This document shows, piece by piece, positions 6,179 to 12,204 of a stretch of 13,902 nucleotides of DNA. This DNA is from Flavobacteriales bacterium UBA1937 (GTDB lineage Bacteria; Bacteroidota; Bacteroidia; Flavobacteriales; Weeksellaceae), in contig DDFD01000055.1 of assembly GCA_002337005.1 (NCBI GenBank), forward strand, positions 1 through 13,902. Direction: 5' to 3'. The notes under the pieces are model-generated. The model did no database searches, was not told where the DNA came from, and saw nothing but the letters and a program-made list of their open reading frames with translations. Position 1 is the first letter of the stretch; every line of letters starts with the position of its first letter. The translations under genes and the position numbers were made by a program.

Positions 6179-6604
6179 TTAATTTTCTACAAATTCTTTT
6201 AGAGATTTCCCTACAATATCTTCCCAGCCTTTTCTAAAACTATGAATTTTGAAATTTTCTCCTAAATGTTCAAATGCTTCTAATCCTTTGTGTGTAAGAG
6301 TAACTATGGTACCTTCGTTTTCTGGCTTCAACTCCCATTTAACTAACGTTTTTTCTTTAGAAATTTCGGGGTAAGTCCAAGAATGTTTCAGTTTTTCATT
6401 CGGAATTAAATCTACTATTTCACAAAAGTGATGATATTCTTCGTTTTCGTCTCCCCCATAAAAACTAAAATTATTACCAATTTTTGATTCAAAGTCTGGC
6501 ACATCAAAATACCAGTTTTTCATTTGCTCTTTGTTAGTTATTGCATTCCAAACTTTGTCTAGAGGTGCATTTACTTTTACACTGATTTTAACATTCTCGT
6601 GCAT
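6179..6604 (-). CDS. SRPBCC / AHSA1-like START-domain protein
   Basis: A 141-residue single-domain protein. The opening VKISVKVNAPLDKVWNAITN and the following MKNWYFDVPDFE (about 28-39) are typical of the AHSA1-like branch of the SRPBCC (START/Bet v1) fold, as are the central FCEIVDLIPNEKLKHSWTYP (about 60-79), VKWELKPENEGTIVTLTHKG and the C-terminal helix with KGWEDIVGKSLKEFVEN. Such proteins have a hydrophobic ligand cavity; individual functions are mostly unknown. It has its own -7 box (6643-6650) and its own terminator, so it may be transcribed alone. It follows a VOC-family gene, a pairing often seen in flavobacteria among small proteins annotated as resistance or stress related. Confidence 0.85.
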   Translation of the reverse strand: MHENVKISVKVNAPLDKVWNAITNKEQMKNWYFDVPDFESKIGNNFSFYGGDENEEYHHFCEIVDLIPNEKLKHSWTYPEISKEKTLVKWELKPENEGTIVTLTHKGLEAFEHLGENFKIHSFRKGWEDIVGKSLKEFVEN

Positions 6605-6642
6605 GGCGTTATATTTTTAGAGATTTAACAATTAATTCATAT

Positions 6643-6650
6643 CAAATTTA
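6643..6650 (-). promoter_or_regulatory. Candidate -7 box for the SRPBCC gene
   Basis: On the minus strand TAAATTTG exactly matches TAnnTTTG, 39 bases before the start codon (6604-6602). No TTG lies at the expected 17-23 base distance upstream, which would fall at the end of the VOC gene, so support is partial. Confidence 0.4.
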
Positions 6651-6671
6651 CAAAAAATTAATACACTAATG

Positions 6672-7109
6672 TTACTGAGTTTTATCAGGGTCATCATAAT
6701 TGACCATCCAATTTACACCAAATTGATCTGTCCACATTCCGAAATAAGCTCCCCAAAATGTATCTTGCAATGGCATTTTTACATTTCCTCCGTCAGAAAG
6801 TTTAGCAAATAAATGATCTGCTTCATTTTTAGAATCTACATTAATAGAAATAGAAAAATTATTCCCAAAAGTAACTTGCTGTTCTGGTGTTAAAGAATCG
6901 CTTCCGTACAAAACGGTTTCTGCACTTATTGGAAATTTTACGTGCATTATTTTTTCTTTGTCTTCTTCGGAAAGTTCTTTCCCTTCTTGTGGTGGCATTT
7001 CTCCGAATTTTGCTATCATTTCGAAATCTCCTCCAAAAGCATTTTTATAAAATTGAAAAGCTTCTCCACAATTTCCGTTGAATATGAGATAAATGTTGAC
7101 TGTTTTCAT
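6672..7109 (-). CDS. VOC family protein, PhnB-like
   Basis: A 145-residue protein of the PhnB/3-demethylubiquinone-methyltransferase-like branch of the vicinal oxygen chelate superfamily. Typical segments are VNIYLIFNGNCGEAFQFYKNAFGG (about 4-27), MHVKFPISAETVLYGSD (about 55-71), FSISINVDSKNEADHLFAKLSDGG (about 85-108) and the end FWGAYFGMWTDQFGVNWMVN (about 118-137). The fold is a pair of beta-alpha-beta-beta-beta modules; PhnB-like members often lack a full metal site and have no assigned reaction. The gene follows the DUF1569 gene after 72 bases without a visible terminator, so the two may share a transcript. Confidence 0.88.
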   Translation of the reverse strand: MKTVNIYLIFNGNCGEAFQFYKNAFGGDFEMIAKFGEMPPQEGKELSEEDKEKIMHVKFPISAETVLYGSDSLTPEQQVTFGNNFSISINVDSKNEADHLFAKLSDGGNVKMPLQDTFWGAYFGMWTDQFGVNWMVNYDDPDKTQ

Positions 7110-7157
7110 AATTAATGATTGATAAGTGGTTAATGATAATTTAATTTTTTTTAGTCT

Positions 7158-7179
7158 TCTAACTTTTAACCTCTAACTT
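7158..7179. repeat. Short direct repeat TCTAACTT, two copies
   Basis: TCTAACTT occurs at 7158-7165 and 7172-7179, with AACCTCTAAC between. It fills the gap after the DUF1569 stop codon. Such loosely repeated intergenic words are frequent in flavobacterial genomes as far as I recall; no function is implied. Confidence 0.5.
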
Positions 7180-7181
7180 CT

Positions 7182-7643
7182 TCACACTCCAAATTGGGAC
7201 AAATGATGATTGAGATGATTGGCAAACATATTATTCCAACCTTGTGCATCTATTTTCCCGAAATTGATGTGTTCTTTGCCTTCAAAAGCTTCTCTTCCTA
7301 ATTGCTGCACTCGCTGAATATTCCCGATGAGTTTTTTCTTTTCTTCTTCAAAATCTCTTTCGTCTGATATAATAAAAGCTGGACTTGTAGGTAAATTTTG
7401 CTTATAGGTATGTTCCCTTGTAATTTTTGGTTTTACAAATCTTGACAAAAGAAATTTGGCAATAAAACTTGGTTTTTTATGTTTTTCTGGTTCGAAGGCC
7501 ATAGAATAAGCCACATTAAGATGAGCCAACACTTGAGAAACGCTCATTTTACCCCATTTTCTTTGAGTTTCAGGAGTTAATTGATTAATTCTATCAATGT
7601 ACTTCTGTGCTTCCTTAGCATCAAAAACATTTTGCATTTTCAT
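7182..7643 (-). CDS. DUF1569 family protein (DinB-like four-helix bundle)
   Basis: A 153-residue protein matching DUF1569: INQLTPETQRKWGKMSVSQVLAHL (about 19-42), the LPTSPAFIISDERDFEEEKKKL segment (about 84-105) and the C-terminal FGKIDAQGWNNMFANHLNHHLSQFG (about 128-152). The His residues at HL in the second helix and in NHLNHHL near the C-terminus sit where DinB/YfiT-like bundles bind a metal. Function is unknown; the wider superfamily includes thiol-dependent metalloenzymes. Two in-frame ATGs, at 7643 and 7637, are equally plausible starts (M1 and M3). It follows the Crp/Fnr gene after 96 bases with no terminator that I can see. Confidence 0.83.
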   Translation of the reverse strand: MKMQNVFDAKEAQKYIDRINQLTPETQRKWGKMSVSQVLAHLNVAYSMAFEPEKHKKPSFIAKFLLSRFVKPKITREHTYKQNLPTSPAFIISDERDFEEEKKKLIGNIQRVQQLGREAFEGKEHINFGKIDAQGWNNMFANHLNHHLSQFGV

Positions 7644-7739
7644 ATATTTTATAAGAAGATAAAGTTATATTTATTTTCTGTAAATCTGAAATATTTTAAT
7701 CATAAATGTAAGTTAAAAATAATTTTTGAGGTCAAAAAT

Positions 7740-8300
7740 TTAGATTTCGCTTCTAATTCTACTTAGTGTTTCTTGAGAAATGCCGAGATAAGAAGCAATC
7801 ATCCCAAGTGGAACACGAAGTATAATATTAGGATTTTCTTCGAGTAAATGTTGATACTTTTCCTTGGCAGACATATGTTGTAAATACGTAATTCTGTTAG
7901 ACATTTGGAGCATTAAATTCCCTAGAATGTATCTGCTAAAATTAGCCGCAGTAAGAGAAACTGAACATAATTCTTCTAATTTATGATAATTACAAGTGGT
8001 AATTATAGATTTTTCTATGGTTTCAATATTATTTTTAGAAAGTTCATTTTTAAAAATAGTATCTATATTGGCAGTAATTTTCCCTTCAGAATAGAAATTA
8101 GAAGTAATATCTTTTCCATTTTCGTAATAAAACATTCTAAGCATACCCTCTTCTACAAAATAAATATTTCTGTTGTAATGATTTTGTTCGCTCAGAAGTT
8201 TGCCTTTTTCAATGGTTCGTGTTTCGCATTCTTCATAGAAAAATCTTTCTATCTCAGCATCTACTTTTATGTGTTTTTCTACTTCCTGAAGAATCTTCAT
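7740..8300 (-). CDS. Crp/Fnr family transcriptional regulator
   Basis: Read from the ATG at 8300 this is 186 residues, the normal size for the compact Bacteroidota Crp/Fnr group. An N-terminal cyclic-nucleotide-binding-like beta-roll spans about 25-110 (KGKLLSEQNHYNRNIYFVEEGMLRMFY). A dimerisation helix covers about 115-145, and a short winged helix-turn-helix ends at PLGMIASYLGISQETLSRIRSEI (164-186). The arginine and Gly-Glu signature of true cAMP pockets is not evident, and no Fnr-type cysteine cluster is seen, so the effector is unknown. The frame is open to 8363, but those 21 extra codons run through a terminator and a -7 box, so that longer start is rejected. By position it could regulate the efflux operon upstream or the small genes downstream. 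Confidence 0.88.
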   Translation of the reverse strand: MKILQEVEKHIKVDAEIERFFYEECETRTIEKGKLLSEQNHYNRNIYFVEEGMLRMFYYENGKDITSNFYSEGKITANIDTIFKNELSKNNIETIEKSIITTCNYHKLEELCSVSLTAANFSRYILGNLMLQMSNRITYLQHMSAKEKYQHLLEENPNIILRVPLGMIASYLGISQETLSRIRSEI

Positions 8301-8315
8301 TCTATTAATTTTTTG

Positions 8316-8323
8316 CAAAATTA
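8316..8323 (-). promoter_or_regulatory. Candidate promoter of the Crp/Fnr gene
   Basis: On the minus strand TAATTTTG exactly matches the -7 box, 15 bases before the ATG at 8300. A TTTG (complement of 8340-8343) lies 16 bases upstream, slightly closer than usual, and is embedded in the terminator hairpin of the preceding operon. Terminator and promoter would therefore overlap physically. Confidence 0.5.
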
Positions 8324-8324
8324 C

Positions 8325-8360
8325 AAAAAAAGAGCGCTCCAAAATAGATTTAGAACGCTC
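8325..8360 (-). terminator. Terminator of the tolC-hlyD-permease operon
   Basis: On the minus strand GAGCGTTCTAAA pairs with the segment TTTGGAGCGCTC (complement of 8332-8343) over 12 bp with G-T wobbles and a short loop, followed by seven T (complement of 8325-8331). It begins 26 bases after the permease stop codon at 8387-8389. The GC-rich base of the stem makes it a strong intrinsic terminator. Confidence 0.88.
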
Positions 8361-8386
8361 CAAACAAACATCAAAAATTGAAAACT

Positions 8387-9589
8387 TTATGAATTACCAA
8401 TTTCTTGGTCATCATAATTTTCTGCGATATGATATTCTTTGAATAAAAAATGAATTTTTATCTTCAAAGCAATCCAACCTAAAATAAAATAAACCCAACC
8501 TAAAATAAACAAGTGCCAAAAATATTTTCGGGTTAAAAAATCTGAACCGTGCTGAACAACCATAATCTTCAAAGCTTCTAAATATGGCGTTAAAGGAATG
8601 ATTTTTGTAAAATTGGCGATAAATTCTGGCATTGCATAAGTAGGCCAAGTAAAACCACTGATAATAAATGCTGGTGAAGCAATTACCATCAAAATTTGTG
8701 TCGCTTTCAAAGCATCTGGAACCAAAATACTTACCAAAACTCCCAAGTTAGTAGCCGCAACTACGAAAATTGCTGTGATCAAAAAGAAATTCCAGACATT
8801 TTCTGGCACAGGAATTTTGAAATAAATACTACACAAGTAGAAAATCAAAATATTAAGATTTGAAAAAATCCAAACTGGTAAACACTTGATTGCCATTACT
8901 AAAATGGCATATTTATGTTTTCCTGCGAAATCTTTCACGAAAGAATCTCTTTTAAATTCTTCGGAAAAAGTTACCGCCATTGCCAATAAAATCACTTGTT
9001 GTAAAACTACCGCCATTAAAGCTGGCCACATAAAAATTAAATAATTACTAGTGGTATTAAAAAGCGTGATATAATTCGCTTTGAAAGGTTCTATACTGGC
9101 TTTTGCTTGCTCCGTATTCATTCCTTTTTTTTGCAAAGCTTTCATTTCTGCACCTGCGGAAAAAGTTCCTAAAGTCAACTGAATCGCTTTTGAAGCAAAA
9201 TTGGCGGTCAAAACATTAGAAGTATTAACATAAACATTAATTTCTGGATATTTTTTTTGCAACATATTCGCTTCAAAACGTTCAGGAATAATTACAACAG
9301 CTCCTGCTTCAGTTTTTATAACTTCATCTTTTACATTGGCTGGTTCATCTACATAATTCAGAACTTTAATCGCTTGATTATCATCTAACATATCTACCAC
9401 TTGATTAGAAAGCGGTGTTTTATCGTGATTTACCACAATTACAGGAATATTGGTCACCTTTCCTTTTTCATAGGTGAAACCCATTAAAAGTGCGTAGAAA
9501 ATTGGTGCTATAAAAAACACCGAAAGCATCGTTTTATTCGTAAAGAATAACTTGAACTCTCTTGTTAAAAGGTATCTTAACTGTTTCAT
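8387..9589 (-). CDS. ABC-2 type transporter permease (YhhJ-like)
   Basis: A 400-residue membrane protein of the ABC-2/DrrB-YhhJ class. It has a cytosolic N-terminus with LLTREFKLFFTNK, a first membrane helix (about 20-40, VFFIAPIFYALLMGF), a large extracytoplasmic domain (about 45-175, with VIVVNHDKTPLSNQVVDML and VVIIPERFEANML) and five further helices (about 180-205, 225-252, 258-288, 293-318 and 350-378). The ABC-2 signature region is ASPAFIISGFTWPTYAMP. By family it forms the inner-membrane part of a tripartite exporter with the HlyD and TolC proteins encoded just upstream. The gene begins 22 bases after hlyD. No ATPase and no second permease follow; the next gene is the Crp/Fnr regulator behind a terminator. 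Confidence 0.92.
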   Translation of the reverse strand: MKQLRYLLTREFKLFFTNKTMLSVFFIAPIFYALLMGFTYEKGKVTNIPVIVVNHDKTPLSNQVVDMLDDNQAIKVLNYVDEPANVKDEVIKTEAGAVVIIPERFEANMLQKKYPEINVYVNTSNVLTANFASKAIQLTLGTFSAGAEMKALQKKGMNTEQAKASIEPFKANYITLFNTTSNYLIFMWPALMAVVLQQVILLAMAVTFSEEFKRDSFVKDFAGKHKYAILVMAIKCLPVWIFSNLNILIFYLCSIYFKIPVPENVWNFFLITAIFVVAATNLGVLVSILVPDALKATQILMVIASPAFIISGFTWPTYAMPEFIANFTKIIPLTPYLEALKIMVVQHGSDFLTRKYFWHLFILGWVYFILGWIALKIKIHFLFKEYHIAENYDDQEIGNS

Positions 9590-9611
9590 TTTTTCTAAAT
9601 TTTAGTCAAGA

Positions 9612-10571
9612 TTATTTTAAAGTTACGCTAGAGTTTACCAAAATATTGTTCACTTTTGCTCTATCTGTTGGAATTACTTTTATTTCATAAACCGCATCTT
9701 CTGGTTGATAATCTGGGAAAGCTGTGGTAATATCTGCGTATTTTGTGAGTTGTTTTATAGAAACTACTTTACCAGAAAATTCTTGATTTCCGTAAGTTGA
9801 TTTCATATTTACCATCATTCCTTTGTTGTATTTAGAAATTTTACTTTCAGGGATGGTAAATCTGAAATAAGTTGTGTTCGGAATATAGCCGTTAAAAAGT
9901 GCATAACCAGCAGTTGCCAATTCGCCAACATTCAGAGAAATAGTTTCAATTTCCATATCATTGGTTGCGATGATGTATCTTTCAGAATAAGCAACATTCG
10001 CTTCTTGTAAAGCACCTCTTGCTTGATTTTCTTGTCCTAAAGCCATTTCTATTTTCTCAATTCTAGTCCCGATTTCCACATCGTGCAATTCTGCATTTAC
10101 CGCGTCATATTGAGCTTTTGCACCTTGTAGTTTAGCGTACACTTCATCATAATTTTGTGGAGAAAGAAGACTGTCTTTAAACATATTTTGTGCTCTTTTG
10201 AAAGATTTTTGAGCATATTCGTATTGTTCTGTTAAACCTTTTTGTTTGGCTTTCAACTGACGCAGTTGATCTGCTGTAGCACCATTTTTCGCCATTTGTG
10301 CTTGTGCAGTTGCCGCCGCAGTTGCACCTTTTGCTTGAGCAATTTTTGCAGAAACTTCGGGAACGTCTAACATTGCTAAAGTATCACCAGCTTTCACAGT
10401 TTGTCCTTCTTCTACATAAATTTTTAAAATTCTACCCGTAACTTTCGGTGCGAAAGAAACAATTTCTTTCTTGGTTTTTCCTTCGGTTAATTGATCAGGA
10501 TTATCATTTTTACAAGCCACTAAAGAGAGAATGCTTGCAAGAGCTAAAGTTTTTAAAGTATAAGTTTTCAT
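9612..10571 (-). CDS. HlyD family periplasmic adaptor (membrane fusion protein), lipoprotein
   Basis: A 319-residue adaptor. The signal peptide ends SLVAC, a lipobox with Cys20, so it is probably membrane-anchored by lipid. A lipoyl/biotinyl-like half domain (about 36-72: FAPKVTGRILKIYVEEGQ and AGDTLAMLDVPEV) leads into a long alpha-helical hairpin rich in Ala, Gln and Lys (about 75-185). The second half of the lipoyl domain and a beta-barrel follow (about 190-319, with FTIPESKISKYNKGMMV and FSGKVVSIKQL). By family it bridges the inner-membrane permease and the TolC channel. It lies between tolC (100 bases upstream, with two hairpins in the gap) and the permease (22 bases downstream). Confidence 0.92.
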   Translation of the reverse strand: MKTYTLKTLALASILSLVACKNDNPDQLTEGKTKKEIVSFAPKVTGRILKIYVEEGQTVKAGDTLAMLDVPEVSAKIAQAKGATAAATAQAQMAKNGATADQLRQLKAKQKGLTEQYEYAQKSFKRAQNMFKDSLLSPQNYDEVYAKLQGAKAQYDAVNAELHDVEIGTRIEKIEMALGQENQARGALQEANVAYSERYIIATNDMEIETISLNVGELATAGYALFNGYIPNTTYFRFTIPESKISKYNKGMMVNMKSTYGNQEFSGKVVSIKQLTKYADITTAFPDYQPEDAVYEIKVIPTDRAKVNNILVNSSVTLK

Positions 10572-10611
10572 TTTATATTGAATGTTTGTTTTTTGATTGT
10601 TTTCTATTTTC

Positions 10612-10655
10612 GATAGGACTTCATCCTATCCTTTATTAAATCGCCACTTCGTGGC
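10612..10655 (-). repeat. Two tandem hairpins in the tolC-hlyD gap
   Basis: GATAGGA (10612-10618) and TCCTATC (10624-10630) form a perfect 7-bp stem; GCCAC (10643-10647) and GTGGC (10651-10655) form a perfect 5-bp stem, 12 bases apart. On the minus strand both loops contain GAA (TGAAG and GAA). No T run follows either, so they are not ordinary terminators. They look like a REP-like or mRNA-stabilising element lying within the operon. Confidence 0.55.
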
Positions 10656-10670
10656 TCATCAATTTTATAT

Positions 10671-12077
10671 TTATAATTTATGAATATCTAAATTTTGAGT
10701 AGATTTCATCAGTTCTACTGCTGCTCTTCTTTGGTTAAAAACTGCAGTTTGATAATCTAATTCTGCATTTTCTACATCATTTTCAGCTTCTATGAGTTGA
10801 GAAGATTTTATCAAACCATATCTAAATTCTTTTTCAGCTTGAGTTAAAGCATTTCTAGCAATTTGTCTTGCTTTTGCTTTCATTTCAATTTGAGAATCAG
10901 CAATGTTATAATTGGTTTGATTGTTTGCTAAATTGAGTTGTAATTTTCTTTCGGCATCTGATTTTTTGCTCTCTAAAATTTCTCTTTCAATTTTTGCTTT
11001 TTCTACTTCGTGTTTTCCTTCATTTCCATCAAAAACATCCCATTTAAAACCAATTCCAGCTTGGAAAATTGGGAACAAATTCAAATTCGTTAAATCGTAA
11101 TCTAACTTGGTTCCAGTTCCAGGCATTAATTCTTTAGACGAAGAAAGATTGGTATTGTAAAAACCCATATAAGAAAGCGAAGTAGAAGCCTGAACTTTCG
11201 GAATCCACCACGTTTTTTCGGCTTTTATTTTAGCATCAATCGCTTTTAAACCGTAATCTAAAGCTTTCAATTCTGCTCTGTTTTCTATGGTCTTATCAGC
11301 AACTAAATATTCTATTTTTTCTAAATTTGGGTTGATTAAAGCAATTCTTTCTTTATCAATTCCTGTTAAAATATTAAGTTGAGTAATCAAAAGTTCTTTT
11401 TTGCCTTCATATTCCACCATTTTAGAATCTAAAGTAGCTTGAGCCAATTCTATTTTTTTGTAATCATATGGTGTAATTAATCCGTAACCAAGCGCTTTTT
11501 CGGCAGTTTTTTTATTCGCATCAAGACGTTTTTTGCTTTCGTCTAACACTTTTTTAGATTCAATTACGAGTGCAAATTGGTCGTAAGCTTTAGAAATTTG
11601 AGTAATTACCTCATCTTGGTTTTTCTCTTGCAAAGCTTGATTGGCGTTGTTTTTCTCAGTTAAAGCTTGTTTCAGATATTTCACTTTTCCGCCAGAAAAA
11701 ATAAGGACTTTGGCTTCCGCTTTTCCTGCTGCTTCGAAGCTAGACAACGTAAAATTATTATTAAAAGTACCTTCAGGAAAAACAGCTCCCGGAAAAATAG
11801 GTTTAATTGCAGGAATTGCAATTTCGGGAGAAATAAACCTTGCCGTCGCATTGAGATAACCTCCTTTTCCAGAAATTTCAACAGTGGGAAGAAAAATGTC
11901 TTTCAGTTTTTGTTGATCGAGCAAATTAGATTTTGATTCCAAATTTTGTTGCTCAATTGCTGCGTCTTTTGTCATTGCTGCATCTATCAATTCCTTAAGT
12001 GTAGGAGCAGATTGCGCCTGAAAAACCAAAGGCAAACCGATGATTGTAGCGATCACCATTTTTTTTAACGTTTTCAT
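10671..12077 (-). CDS. TolC family outer-membrane efflux channel protein
   Basis: From the ATG at 12077 this is 468 residues, normal for the family. A signal peptide (MKTLKKMVIATIIGLPLVFQ, then AQS) is followed by APTLKELIDAAMTKDAAIEQQ, the typical first helix of a TolC repeat. The protein has two repeats of long helices (about 25-240 and 250-460) with beta-strand segments (for example VEISGKGGYLNATARF, STSLSYMGFYN and FQAGIGFKWDVFDGNEGK). The last includes the family's Phe-Asp-Gly turn, and a second segment reads FRYGLIKSSQLIEAENDVENAELDYQ. By family it forms the trimeric outer-membrane channel for the HlyD/permease pair encoded downstream. The frame is open to a TTG at 12104, but the ATG precedes a perfect signal peptide, so it is preferred. 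Confidence 0.92.
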   Translation of the reverse strand: MKTLKKMVIATIIGLPLVFQAQSAPTLKELIDAAMTKDAAIEQQNLESKSNLLDQQKLKDIFLPTVEISGKGGYLNATARFISPEIAIPAIKPIFPGAVFPEGTFNNNFTLSSFEAAGKAEAKVLIFSGGKVKYLKQALTEKNNANQALQEKNQDEVITQISKAYDQFALVIESKKVLDESKKRLDANKKTAEKALGYGLITPYDYKKIELAQATLDSKMVEYEGKKELLITQLNILTGIDKERIALINPNLEKIEYLVADKTIENRAELKALDYGLKAIDAKIKAEKTWWIPKVQASTSLSYMGFYNTNLSSSKELMPGTGTKLDYDLTNLNLFPIFQAGIGFKWDVFDGNEGKHEVEKAKIEREILESKKSDAERKLQLNLANNQTNYNIADSQIEMKAKARQIARNALTQAEKEFRYGLIKSSQLIEAENDVENAELDYQTAVFNQRRAAVELMKSTQNLDIHKL

Positions 12078-12079
12078 TT

Positions 12080-12126
12080 TTGATGTTCTGTTTTGTTGGT
12101 ACAAAGTTCCGACAGTTGAACATCAA
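12080..12126. promoter_or_regulatory. 9-bp inverted repeat around the tolC promoter
   Basis: TTGATGTTC (12080-12088) and GAACATCAA (12118-12126) are perfect inverted copies separated by 29 bases. Between them lies CAAAGTTC (12102-12109), a 7-of-8 match on the minus strand to the -7 box. The arms therefore flank the likely transcription start of the efflux operon, which suggests two half-sites for a regulator rather than an RNA hairpin. Confidence 0.45.
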
Positions 12127-12130
12127 TTCC

Positions 12131-12146
12131 TTTGACATTTGTCAAA
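12131..12146. promoter_or_regulatory. 16-bp palindromic operator-like site upstream of tolC
   Basis: TTTGACA (12131-12137) and TGTCAAA (12140-12146) are perfect inverted arms around a TT centre. The site lies 54 bases upstream of the tolC ATG, at or just above where a -33 element would sit. The size and symmetry fit an operator for a dimeric repressor of the TetR or MarR type, but no such gene is in the window, so the regulator is unknown. Confidence 0.5.
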
Positions 12147-12148
12147 AA

Positions 12149-12181
12149 GTAAAAACGCCCACAAAAAATTTGTAGGCGTTT
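12149..12181 (-). terminator. Terminator of the alpha-2-macroglobulin-like gene
   Basis: AAACGCC (12153-12159) pairs with GGCGTTT (12175-12181); after a C/A mismatch ACAAA (12161-12165) pairs with TTTGT (12169-12173) around an AAA loop. On the minus strand a T-rich stretch follows the stem. It lies 24 bases beyond the stop codon at 12205-12207 and isolates that gene from the efflux operon. Confidence 0.88.
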
Positions 12182-12204
12182 CATTTTCAATTTTCAACTT
12201 TCAA
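12182..12204. repeat. Loosely repeated TTTTCAA words after the alpha-2-macroglobulin gene
   Basis: Between the stop codon and the terminator stem the sequence repeats TTTTCAA, TTTTCAA and CTTTCAA at about 8-base spacing (about 12184-12206). It is short, has no partner element and no clear function. Confidence 0.35.

Noticed and set aside
7158..7179. Direct repeat TCTAACTT as a possible attachment site or mobile-element footprint
   Set aside because: Only 8 bases, with no matching copy across a gene block, no integrase or transposase in the window, and AT-rich words like this recur by chance.
6179..8300. Cluster of Crp/Fnr, DUF1569, VOC and SRPBCC genes as a possible new defence or detoxification system
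   Set aside because: All four are common stand-alone families, gaps and promoters suggest at least partly separate units, and there is no effector, nuclease or toxin-like component.
8301..8363. Upstream start of the Crp/Fnr frame adding 21 residues
   Set aside because: The added codons are the terminator stem and T run of the efflux operon plus a -7 box; the ATG at 8300 gives the usual family length.
7983..8381. Plus-strand open frame of 132 codons antisense to the Crp/Fnr gene
   Set aside because: Phe/Ile/Tyr-rich translation typical of the antisense of an AT-rich gene; the minus-strand frame has clear family motifs.
12078..12104. TTG-initiated extension of the tolC frame
   Set aside because: It would place nine polar residues before a perfect signal peptide that begins at the ATG at 12077, and it overlaps the promoter.
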